Shown piece by piece: positions 6,464-12,062 of a stretch of 12,062 nt of DNA. Source of the stretch: an uncultured Coprococcus sp. (lineage in GTDB: Bacteria > Bacillota > Clostridia > Lachnospirales > Lachnospiraceae); contig URJU01000051.1 in NCBI GenBank assembly GCA_900548315.1, forward strand, positions 1 through 12,062, read 5' to 3'. A model generated the notes under the pieces. That model was not told where the DNA came from. It did no database searches and was given only the letters and a program-made list of their open reading frames with translations. The position numbers and the translations under genes were made by a program. Positions within the stretch are counted from its first letter, which is position 1; every line of letters starts with the position of its first letter.

Positions 6464-7141
6464 TTACTTGTGTTCCTCCTTGTACTTCATGTACAGATCA
6501 TACCCCTTCTTGCGGAGCTTGCATGATGGACAATGTCCGCAGCCCTCGCCCTTGATGCCATTGTAACATGTAAGTGTCATATCTCTGATGACATCCAGTC
6601 CACCCAGCTCATCTGCCATCTTCCATGTCTCCATCTTATCGATCCACATCAATGGTGTTATTATATCAAACTCGTAGTCCATTGCAAGGTTAAGTGTTGT
6701 ATTTAACGATTTGATAAATATATCCCTGCAGTCAGGGTATCCTGAGAAGTCGCTCTGGGACACTCCTGTTATTATATCAGATATTCCCCTCTGTTTGGCA
6801 AATATTGCTACAAATGTAAGAAATACCATGTTTCTTCCATCAACAAATGAATTCGGCGTGCCCTCCTCAGGTGCATTTTCGTCAACCTTCATATCTGTTC
6901 TTGTCAGTGAATTTGGCGCAAGCTGATTGAGAAGGCTCATGTCGAGTATGTGATGCTCTACTCCGAATTTGTCCGCGATCTCCTTAGCACACTCAAGCTC
7001 CAGCGCATGTCTCTGTCCATAGTCAAATGATATCGCGTACACCTTCTTGTACTTCTTGAGTGCCCACAACAGACACGTTGTGCTGTCCTGTCCGCCGCTG
7101 AATACTACAACTGCCTCATCCTTATTCTTCAAATTCTGCAT
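6464..7141 (-). CDS. queC: 7-cyano-7-deazaguanine (preQ0) synthase
   Basis: QueC turns 7-carboxy-7-deazaguanine into preQ0 using ATP and ammonia, the last preQ0 step of queuosine synthesis. The 225-residue protein has the ATP-pyrophosphatase loop SGGQDS at 15-20 and a zinc site formed by Cys192, Cys201, Cys204 and Cys207 (GCGHCPSC). The open frame extends to an ATG at 7156, but that codon overlaps the ribosome binding site GGAGG, which stands 8 bases before the second ATG at 7141; the second start also gives the usual family N-terminus close to VVVFSGGQDS. It follows folE by 100 bases (from the chosen start). An isolated TATAAT lies in that spacer at 7191-7186, with no good -35. Confidence 0.96.
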   Translation of the reverse strand: MQNLKNKDEAVVVFSGGQDSTTCLLWALKKYKKVYAISFDYGQRHALELECAKEIADKFGVEHHILDMSLLNQLAPNSLTRTDMKVDENAPEEGTPNSFVDGRNMVFLTFVAIFAKQRGISDIITGVSQSDFSGYPDCRDIFIKSLNTTLNLAMDYEFDIITPLMWIDKMETWKMADELGGLDVIRDMTLTCYNGIKGEGCGHCPSCKLRKKGYDLYMKYKEEHK

Positions 7142-7241
7142 GATCTCATCCTCCATATATAATCAAATATGATATTCCGGACCTCATTATAACGCTCCCG
7201 GATAAACAAATTCACCATTATCAATTCAGTGTACCGATTAA

Positions 7242-7835
7242 CTATCTTCCCGCATTGTACATCATCAGCATCTTGTTCTGCAGAGCCGTGTCGCTCTCAA
7301 ATCTTCCCCTGAGAGTGGTCGTCATGGTCTTGCTTCCCGGTTTCTTGATGCCCCTTGCCGTCATACAGCTGTGATGTGCCTCTATCATGACCGCCACGTC
7401 CTCGGTTCCCGCAGCCTTGGATATGACGTAGGCTATATCCGAGCCTATCCTCTCCTGAAGCTGAAGTCTCTTTGCAACCATATCCGCGATTCTTGCTATC
7501 TTGGAAAGTCCGAGCACTCTTCCATTTGGAATGTATGCAACTGACACCTTCATGTCGTACATGAGTGCCATGTGATGCTCACAGTAGCTGAACACCTCTA
7601 TATCCTTGACAAACACCATGTCGCCCGCCTGCCTTGCCACTCCATCCTCGGCAAATGTCTTGCCGAACATCTCAGCCAGCTCATCGTTGGTGTAATTCAT
7701 CCCCTCAAACACTTCCTCATACATTCGCGCAACCCTGTCAGGGGTCTCTATAAGTCCCTCTCTGTCAGGATCATCTCCAAGGGCAATGAGTATCCCCCTT
7801 ACATGCTCCTTTATAGCCTCTTTATCTATAGCCAT
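7242..7835 (-). CDS. folE: GTP cyclohydrolase I
   Basis: Type IA GTP cyclohydrolase, making 7,8-dihydroneopterin triphosphate from GTP. This is the first step of both folate and preQ0 synthesis; its place between queE and queC points to the latter. The 197-residue protein shows the zinc ligands Cys85 and His88 in SYCEHH and Cys157 in HHSCMTARG, plus VLGLSKIARIAD at 107-118 and QLQERI at 125-130. An upstream GTG at 7844 is in frame but overlaps the ribosome binding site AGAGG; the ATG at 7835 is 1 base after the queE stop, so translation is probably coupled. Confidence 0.96.
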   Translation of the reverse strand: MAIDKEAIKEHVRGILIALGDDPDREGLIETPDRVARMYEEVFEGMNYTNDELAEMFGKTFAEDGVARQAGDMVFVKDIEVFSYCEHHMALMYDMKVSVAYIPNGRVLGLSKIARIADMVAKRLQLQERIGSDIAYVISKAAGTEDVAVMIEAHHSCMTARGIKKPGSKTMTTTLRGRFESDTALQNKMLMMYNAGR

Positions 7836-7836
7836 C

Positions 7837-8505
7837 TTATACACCTCTTTCTTCCGGATCCCAAATGAACTTGTGGAGCTGCAGCTGCAGCTTTACATCA
7901 TTCATACCGTTCTCTATCATAAAGTCCACTATATCCGCCGGATCTATACTGCCATACACAGGACTGATGAACACCCTCGTTCTCTCATCCAGTGCATATT
8001 CCTTGATCACCTCAAGGCACCGCTCCAGATCCTCCTGTGAGCCTACCACAAATTTAACCGAATCATTTTTGTCTATATAATTATAATTTGCAAGGCACAT
8101 TTCACTCTCCATGCCGCTGGATGGACATTTGTAATCCAGTGTGTATGACACATTTCCTCCGAGAGCCTTGAACTCTGCAATATCAACACTTCCATTTGTC
8201 TCGATCTCAACCCTTATGTCATCCTCAAGTGCAAATGCCAGAAGGAGTTTTTCTATGTCTTTCTGTATCAGCGGCTCACCGCCTGTCAGTGTGACATTCT
8301 TCACCTCTGTTCTCCTAACGTAATCCACGAGTTCATCCTCTGTAAGCTCCTGATAGTCCACACCCGGCTCATTTGCCCACTTTGTATCGCAGTATCCGCA
8401 GTCAAGATTGCAGCCCGCAAATCTGATAAACACAGCGAGTTCGCCGGCTCTTGCCGCCTCACCGTTGATACTTATAAATCTCTCTACTACTCTATACGTA
8501 CTCAC
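7837..8505 (-). CDS. queE: 7-carboxy-7-deazaguanine synthase (radical SAM)
   Basis: QueE rearranges carboxytetrahydropterin into 7-carboxy-7-deazaguanine with a 4Fe-4S cluster and S-adenosylmethionine. The 222-residue protein carries the radical SAM triad CNLDCGYC at 32-39 (Cys32, Cys36, Cys39), then TLTGGEPL around 72-79, the SAM-contact GGEP motif, and IETNGS shortly after. The opening YRVVERFISINGE is typical of the family. The start is GTG at 8505, with AGGAA about 9 bases upstream and no nearby ATG alternative. Its stop is separated by one base from the folE ATG. A 97-base spacer with a hairpin parts it from queD. Confidence 0.96.
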   Translation of the reverse strand: MSTYRVVERFISINGEAARAGELAVFIRFAGCNLDCGYCDTKWANEPGVDYQELTEDELVDYVRRTEVKNVTLTGGEPLIQKDIEKLLLAFALEDDIRVEIETNGSVDIAEFKALGGNVSYTLDYKCPSSGMESEMCLANYNYIDKNDSVKFVVGSQEDLERCLEVIKEYALDERTRVFISPVYGSIDPADIVDFMIENGMNDVKLQLQLHKFIWDPEERGV

Positions 8506-8551
8506 GTCTATATTTCCTTTCTCCCAATGTATATTATATATCGTATCACAT

Positions 8552-8575
8552 CTGACAGATCTTGAGACCAGTCAG
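8552..8575 (-). repeat. Hairpin between queD and queE
   Basis: CTGAC (8552-8556) pairs with GTCAG (8571-8575), and inside it GATC (8558-8561) pairs with GACC (8566-8569) with one wobble, across a single mismatch and a 4-base loop. No T-run follows on the minus strand, so it is not a normal terminator. It may mark a processing or stability site within the que transcript. Confidence 0.4.
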
Positions 8576-8602
8576 TTTCTCACCGGGATCCTATTGTTTA
8601 TA

Positions 8603-9022
8603 TTACTCGCAATAAGACGCCACATTATTCGGTGTCTCATACACACTTGCCTCTATGACCTTATAGCCTCGACTGGTCATCTCATCATATATATACTTTG
8701 CAAAATTCTCAGCCGTAGGTCTGAAGTCTACCTTTACAATTCTCAGATTCTCTGCAATCAAGGCATCCTCCGTTGCCTGTTTCAAACTTCCTGTTTCCAT
8801 GATAAGGCTGTGATCAAAGTAATCCGCGATCTCTTTCAGATCCTTCTTAAGATTCGAGAAATCTACCACCATTCCTCTGTTCTGTGTATCACTCTCAAGC
8901 GTTTCCGCTCCAACCTCTATCTCCACCGTCCATCTGTGTCCGTGGATATTGCTACATTTGCCCTCATAATCTTTTAGAAAATGGGCGCTGTCAAAACTTG
9001 CCTTTGTTTTTAACTTATACAT
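8603..9022 (-). CDS. queD: 6-carboxy-5,6,7,8-tetrahydropterin synthase
   Basis: QueD, of the PTPS/6-pyruvoyl-tetrahydropterin synthase-like family, makes carboxytetrahydropterin from dihydroneopterin triphosphate, the second preQ0 step. The 139-residue protein shows the zinc histidines His14 (FDSAHFL), His27 and His29 (IHGHRW), the catalytic Cys23 three residues before the HGH block, Asp70-His71 (DHSLI), and RPTAEN at 101-106. The reading frame extends to 9055, but AGGAGG lies 4 bases before the ATG at 9022, which also gives the typical N-terminus MYKLKTKASFDSAH. First gene behind the preQ1-like riboswitch. Confidence 0.95.
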   Translation of the reverse strand: MYKLKTKASFDSAHFLKDYEGKCSNIHGHRWTVEIEVGAETLESDTQNRGMVVDFSNLKKDLKEIADYFDHSLIMETGSLKQATEDALIAENLRIVKVDFRPTAENFAKYIYDEMTSRGYKVIEASVYETPNNVASYCE

Positions 9023-9055
9023 AACTCCTCCTATAAGCATCCAACTGTTCACCAC

Positions 9056-9098
9056 AAAAAAAGACCAGAATAGGACATTCTGATCTTCTTCTGTCCTA
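9056..9098 (-). terminator. Attenuator: terminator with competing antiterminator upstream of queD
   Basis: On the minus strand GATCAGAAT (9085-9077) pairs with ATTCTGGTC (9071-9063), nine pairs with one wobble, loop GTCCT, followed by seven T (9062-9056): an intrinsic terminator. The alternative stem TAGGACA (9098-9092) with TGTCCTA (9077-9071) uses the terminator loop and arm edges, so the two folds exclude each other. The first bases of the alternative arm are also part of the riboswitch pseudoknot. It may also stop readthrough from thrC. Confidence 0.8.
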
Positions 9099-9136
9099 GT
9101 TTTGTTTAGTGACAGGATGGTACTAATGAACTGTCA
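9095..9136 (-). promoter_or_regulatory. preQ1-I-like riboswitch aptamer
   Basis: On the minus strand TGACAG (9136-9131) pairs with CTGTCA (9115-9110). The loop opens with TTC and contains TAGT (9125-9122), which can pair with ACTA (9100-9097) in the A-rich tail CAAAACTAGG. Short stem, TTC loop, loop-tail pseudoknot and A-rich tail ending in ACTA are the hallmarks of class I preQ1 riboswitches. It stands before queD-queE-folE-queC, the expected regulon, and its tail overlaps an antiterminator. Predicted logic is ligand-dependent termination: bound preQ1 holds the ACTAGG segment, the antiterminator cannot form, and transcription stops. The loop is a few bases longer than in the Bacillus aptamer. 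Confidence 0.75.
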
Positions 9137-9140
9137 ATCT

Positions 9141-9168
9141 ATTTTATTGTATTTATATTGTGCTCCAA
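9141..9168 (-). promoter_or_regulatory. Promoter of the que operon
   Basis: TTGGAG (9168-9163) is followed after 16 bases by TAAAAT (9146-9141, 5 of 6). Transcription would start at about 9135, which is right at the first stem of the riboswitch, as expected for a compact preQ1 leader. Confidence 0.55.
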
Positions 9169-9224
9169 TTCTTTACCTGCCGGAATTTCTATCCAACAGA
9201 CTGGTTGACGTTTCTAATATCACT

Positions 9225-10712
9225 TTAAATATTAAGGAATCCCTTAACCTCTGCCAGCATATCCTCCTTGTCACATACTGTGTCGTGGAGTACCTTTGCT
9301 GATCTGATATCCTCTATAGCCTGAGGCACCTTTACTCCTGAAAGCTTCTCAAGCTCGTCAACGAGCTCAAAGTCTGTCTTGGAATCGTACTCAGGATCTA
9401 TAGCGTTCATAACGCTTCTTGTGAACTTGTATGGGCTTGCTGTTGAAGCGATGACTGTAGGTGTCTTATCGCCTGTCTCTGCCACATACTTGCCATATAC
9501 TGTAGCTGCAACTGCTGTGTGTGTATCGATGATATAATCGTCTGACTCATATACCTTCTTGATCGTAGCTGCTGTCTCTGCCTCTGTAGCATATCCACCA
9601 TAGAACTCGGCAAGCTTTGCCTTCATATCGTCTGTGATGGTGTACACACCATCTGTTGTGAGTTCTTTCATAAGCTCTGAGTTCTTCTCAGCATCATTGC
9701 CAGCGATCTTATATATCAGTCTCTCAAGGTTGCTTGAGATGAGGATATCCATCGATGGTGATGTTGTGAGTATGAACTCTCTGTTTCTATCATATGTTCC
9801 TGTCTGGAAGAAATCAAACAGAACCTTGTTATCATTTGACGCACAGATGAACTTCGCAATCGGAAGTCCCATCTCCTTTGCGTAATATGCAGCAAGGATA
9901 TTTCCAAAGTTACCTGTTGGAACGTCCACATTGATCTTGTCACCGGCCTTGATGGTTCCATCTGCAACAAGTCTTGTGTATGCGTATACATAATATACCA
10001 TCTGTGGAACGAGACGTCCGATGTTGATGGAGTTTGCCGATGAGAACTGATATCCCTTCTCATCCATGTACTTTGCAAGCTCTGTATCTGAGAACATCTT
10101 CTTTACACCTGTCTGAGCGTCATCGAAGTTTCCAGTGATACCTACAACAAATGTATTGTCTCCCTTCTGGGTAACCATCTGTTTCTCCTGAATAGGGCTT
10201 ACACCATGCTTTGGGTAGAATACTATGATCTTTGTTCCCGGTACATCTGCAAATCCTGCAAGGGCAGCCTTACCTGTATCTCCTGATGTTGCTGTGAGGA
10301 TGACGATCTCATTCTTCACTCCATTCTTCTTCGCTGATGTTGTGAGAAGGTATGGGAGAATTGAAAGTGCCATATCCTTAAATGCGATCGTTGAACCATG
10401 GAACAGCTCAAGATAATACGCGCCAGCCTTGTTCACAAGTGGTGCTATGACCGGTGTGTCAAACTTTGAATCATATGCCGAATTTATGCAATGCTTAAGC
10501 TCATCCTCAGTGAAGTCTGTGAACATCAATTTCATAACTTCATAGGCTACCTGCTGATAGTTCATCTTTGCAAGATCTTCAAGTGACACATCAAGTGCCG
10601 GGATAGAATCTGGTACAAAAAGTCCTCCCTCATTAGCAAGGCCCTTAAGTATAGCCTGTGATGCTGTTGCTGTCTCATTTGCATTTCTTGTGCTTCTGTA
10701 AATCAGTTCCAT
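9225..10712 (-). CDS. thrC: Threonine synthase
   Basis: PLP-dependent enzyme converting O-phosphohomoserine to threonine, the last step of threonine synthesis. At 495 residues it is of the long class, with an N-terminal extension (MELIYRSTRN to about residue 85) ahead of the fold-type II core. The PLP lysine is Lys112 in ELFHGSTIAFKD at 102-113; TATSGDTGKAA at 140-150 and the phosphate-binding PTGNFGN at 265-271 follow. AAGGAG stands 8 bases before the ATG at 10712. It has its own promoter and leader. No good terminator directly follows; the que attenuator 130 bases downstream may serve. No linked hom or thrB gene is present in the window. Confidence 0.97.
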   Translation of the reverse strand: MELIYRSTRNANETATASQAILKGLANEGGLFVPDSIPALDVSLEDLAKMNYQQVAYEVMKLMFTDFTEDELKHCINSAYDSKFDTPVIAPLVNKAGAYYLELFHGSTIAFKDMALSILPYLLTTSAKKNGVKNEIVILTATSGDTGKAALAGFADVPGTKIIVFYPKHGVSPIQEKQMVTQKGDNTFVVGITGNFDDAQTGVKKMFSDTELAKYMDEKGYQFSSANSINIGRLVPQMVYYVYAYTRLVADGTIKAGDKINVDVPTGNFGNILAAYYAKEMGLPIAKFICASNDNKVLFDFFQTGTYDRNREFILTTSPSMDILISSNLERLIYKIAGNDAEKNSELMKELTTDGVYTITDDMKAKLAEFYGGYATEAETAATIKKVYESDDYIIDTHTAVAATVYGKYVAETGDKTPTVIASTASPYKFTRSVMNAIDPEYDSKTDFELVDELEKLSGVKVPQAIEDIRSAKVLHDTVCDKEDMLAEVKGFLNI

Positions 10713-10804
10713 TTGCCAATCTCCTTAAAATATATTTAATCCTCTGGGGTTATATGTATCTTCAAATATTCTGCAGATAAATGCATCCACAAATAATCGT
10801 GTGC

Positions 10805-10833
10805 ATTATAACACAGGGATGTAGAAAAAACAA
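10805..10833 (-). promoter_or_regulatory. Promoter of thrC
   Basis: TTGTTT (10833-10828) is followed after 17 bases by a perfect TATAAT (10810-10805) with a TG one base before it (extended -10). The leader would be about 85 bases. I see no T-box or other recognised element in it. Confidence 0.65.
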
Positions 10834-10908
10834 GGTATTCAGGCAAGCAATGCCAACACGAATCCTAATTCATCTGTTTTGTTTGCTCCTAAGTGCTTTA
10901 AATAACAC

Positions 10909-10932
10909 AAAACCCACCAAATGGTGGGTTTT
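10909..10932 (-). terminator. Terminator after the 3D-domain gene
   Basis: AAAACCCACC (10909-10918) and GGTGGGTTTT (10923-10932) form a perfect 10-bp stem with a 4-base loop, about 40 bases past the stop codon. On the minus strand the stem ends in TTTT and then GTGTTATTT, a moderate T-rich tail. The structure is near symmetric and could work in both directions. Confidence 0.75.
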
Positions 10933-10972
10933 GCTGTGTAAGTTTATATTCAATCAATCTTTAATAGCTATA

Positions 10973-11830
10973 TTACTTTACATATACATCATAGTATCCT
11001 GTTGCAAAGTTAAGAGCTGCCTGATGGTTTGAGAAGTAAATATCAAGGTGATTTCCATTGATTGCTCCGCCTCTGTCCTGAACTGTGTATGTGTGTCCAT
11101 CAACTATAAGCTCTGTTCCAAATTCAAAATTGCTTGGTGCAGCACATGTAACACCCTCTACTGCCGGTGCTCCTGATGCTGTTGTAGGATTATCCATGTT
11201 GCTGTACTCTCCACAGCAGATCGGACATGGACAATACGCTGTGATCCAGAATGTGCCGAGATATGTACCTGATGCCTCTCCATTCACATAAATCGCCTTA
11301 TCTTGCGGAAGTCCATCTGTTGGTTTCTCTGTTGATGGATCCTCTGAAATCTCGTCTGTCGGAAGTCCTGATACTGACTTGCTGTCATCCTCAACCTTCA
11401 TCTCCGTTGCAGCCTCTGTGTCCTCAACCGGTGTCAGTTTCTGCTCTATCGCCTCAGCCTGATTCTCCCGAACACCTCCGCTTATAGAGACAACCTGTCT
11501 TGTTGACTTCTTACGTGAAAGTACTGTAGAACCTGTTTTGTTGACATCTGAAAGTGTTCCATCTGCCATCTGTTCTGTCGCTGTAGCACTTTCATAGCCT
11601 GCTGTGTTGTCTGCGTATAATGTATTGCCTGCTGCCGCAATGGACATTCCCTTGCTCTTTGCTGATACCATGCTGTCATCTGAGGATATAACCCCATATG
11701 ATGAAATACCAACAGCTAAGAGTACTGCTCCTATGCTTATCTTCTTTACGTTCTTTCTTAATGATGTCTTAAGTGATGTTTTCTTTAGTTTCTGTGATTT
11801 CATACGTGATGAATCTGAAAACTTTTGCAT
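10973..11830 (-). CDS. 3D-domain cell-wall protein, membrane-anchored or secreted
   Basis: 285-residue protein with three parts. Residues 1-30 are basic (KSQKLKKTSLKTSLRKNVKK), followed by a hydrophobic segment at about 31-50 (ISIGAVLLAVGISSYGVISS) that is a signal peptide or anchor. Residues 51-185 are a low-complexity linker rich in Ser, Thr, Glu and Asp. Residues about 190-285 are a 3D domain: ITAYCPCPICCG, TASG at 217-220, QDRGGAINGN at 251-260 and LDIYFSNHQAALNF, with the conserved acidic residues at Asp252 and Asp263. This MltA-like double-psi barrel domain occurs in peptidoglycan lytic enzymes and in Bacillus YocH/YabE-type proteins. Four cysteines lie in the CPCPICC block. No substrate-binding LysM, SH3 or G5 domain is seen. 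AAGGAG is 8 bases before the ATG. It is transcribed alone, with its own promoter and terminator. A wall hydrolase role is likely, not proven. Confidence 0.9.
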   Translation of the reverse strand: MQKFSDSSRMKSQKLKKTSLKTSLRKNVKKISIGAVLLAVGISSYGVISSDDSMVSAKSKGMSIAAAGNTLYADNTAGYESATATEQMADGTLSDVNKTGSTVLSRKKSTRQVVSISGGVRENQAEAIEQKLTPVEDTEAATEMKVEDDSKSVSGLPTDEISEDPSTEKPTDGLPQDKAIYVNGEASGTYLGTFWITAYCPCPICCGEYSNMDNPTTASGAPAVEGVTCAAPSNFEFGTELIVDGHTYTVQDRGGAINGNHLDIYFSNHQAALNFATGYYDVYVK

Positions 11831-11853
11831 AACCTTTTCTCCTTAATTTCTTT

Positions 11854-11880
11854 ACGGTTTCGGAATTGTTACAAAACCGT
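11854..11880 (-). promoter_or_regulatory. Inverted repeat in the leader of the 3D-domain gene
   Basis: ACGGTTT (11880-11874) and AAACCGT (11860-11854) form a 7-bp stem with a 13-base loop. It extends to about ten pairs (TTT with AAA) if one A is bulged. It sits 15-25 bases after the predicted transcription start and just before the ribosome binding site, so it could be an operator or an RNA hairpin. The loop includes TGTAAC, resembling one half of a WalR-type site; the second half is poor. Confidence 0.45.
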
Positions 11881-11901
11881 TAAAATTTAACTCATGACGC
11901 T

Positions 11902-11930
11902 ATTATAATCTCTGTCAAAAGAAAGGTCAA
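11902..11930 (-). promoter_or_regulatory. Strong sigma-A-type promoter of the 3D-domain gene
   Basis: TTGACC (11930-11925, 5 of 6) and a perfect TATAAT (11907-11902) are separated by the ideal 17 bases. This is the strongest promoter match in the window, about 72 bases ahead of the start codon. Confidence 0.85.
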
Positions 11931-12013
11931 GCAAAGTAGCTATTTTTATGAACACTGCACAACCGCATATAATTCTTTATTTCTGTTAATGTAAATATGT
12001 CACATTTTAGACT

Positions 12014-12062
12014 CTGTCTCTTATACACATCTCCGAGCCCACGAGACGCGTAGTAATCTCGT
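12014..12062 (+). other. Illumina Nextera adapter left at the contig end
   Basis: Starting at 12014 the sequence is CTGTCTCTTATACACATCT (Tn5 mosaic end, 12014-12032), then CCGAGCCCACGAGAC (12033-12047, the Nextera read-2 side), then an 8-base index GCGTAGTA (12048-12055), then ATCTCGT, the beginning of the P7 flow-cell sequence. This is library adapter read-through, not genome. The index looks like one from the Nextera XT v2 set, recalled and not checked. Native sequence ends at about 12013. Confidence 0.98.

Noticed and set aside
7186..7214. Possible promoter upstream of queC (TATAAT at 7191-7186)
   Set aside because: The -10 is perfect, but no sequence at 15-19 bases upstream resembles a -35 and there is no extended -10 TG.
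10713..10800. T-box or threonine attenuator in the thrC leader
   Set aside because: No specifier hairpin, no T-box core sequence and no terminator are visible between the promoter and the thrC start.

Overview
The window is a contig end from a low-to-mid GC Gram-positive anaerobe. The gene content, the long 'eukaryote-type' PurB, strong AGGAG-type ribosome binding sites and sigma-A-like promoters fit Clostridia, most likely Lachnospiraceae; this is inferred from protein character, not a search. Every confident gene lies on the minus strand, so transcription runs from high to low coordinates. The last 49 bases (12014-12062) are not biological: they are an Illumina Nextera transposase adapter plus an 8-base index, so native sequence stops at about 12013.

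In transcription order: (1) 11930-10909, a secreted or membrane-anchored 3D-domain cell-wall protein with a near-consensus promoter, a hairpin leader and its own terminator. (2) 10833-9225, thrC (threonine synthase) with its own promoter. (3) 9168-4063, a probable long operon. It opens with a promoter, a preQ1-class-I-like riboswitch and a terminator/antiterminator pair, followed by queD, queE, folE and queC. FolE makes dihydroneopterin triphosphate from GTP, QueD makes carboxytetrahydropterin, QueE makes carboxydeazaguanine and QueC makes preQ0, the precursor of the tRNA nucleoside queuosine. A diacylglycerol/lipid kinase-family gene and glmM (phosphoglucosamine mutase, peptidoglycan precursor supply) follow on the same strand, with no clear terminator until the perfect 17-bp hairpin after glmM. 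(4) 4062-2132, the purine gene purF, preceded by a 330-base leader that holds a hairpin and an unannotated 49-codon ORF ending 18 bases before purF. (5) 2256-2132, a run of hairpins between purF and purB: three perfect stems capped by GNRA tetraloops when read on the minus strand, then a long interrupted stem. (6) 2088-554, purB with its own -10 box and a leader hairpin. (7) 342-23, a small DUF4160-type gene with its own promoter; any downstream partner lies beyond the window start.

Most of the region is ordinary housekeeping metabolism. The parts worth a second look are the non-coding ones: the preQ1 attenuator in front of the que genes, the GNRA hairpin array between purF and purB, and the small ORF and leader structure in front of purF.
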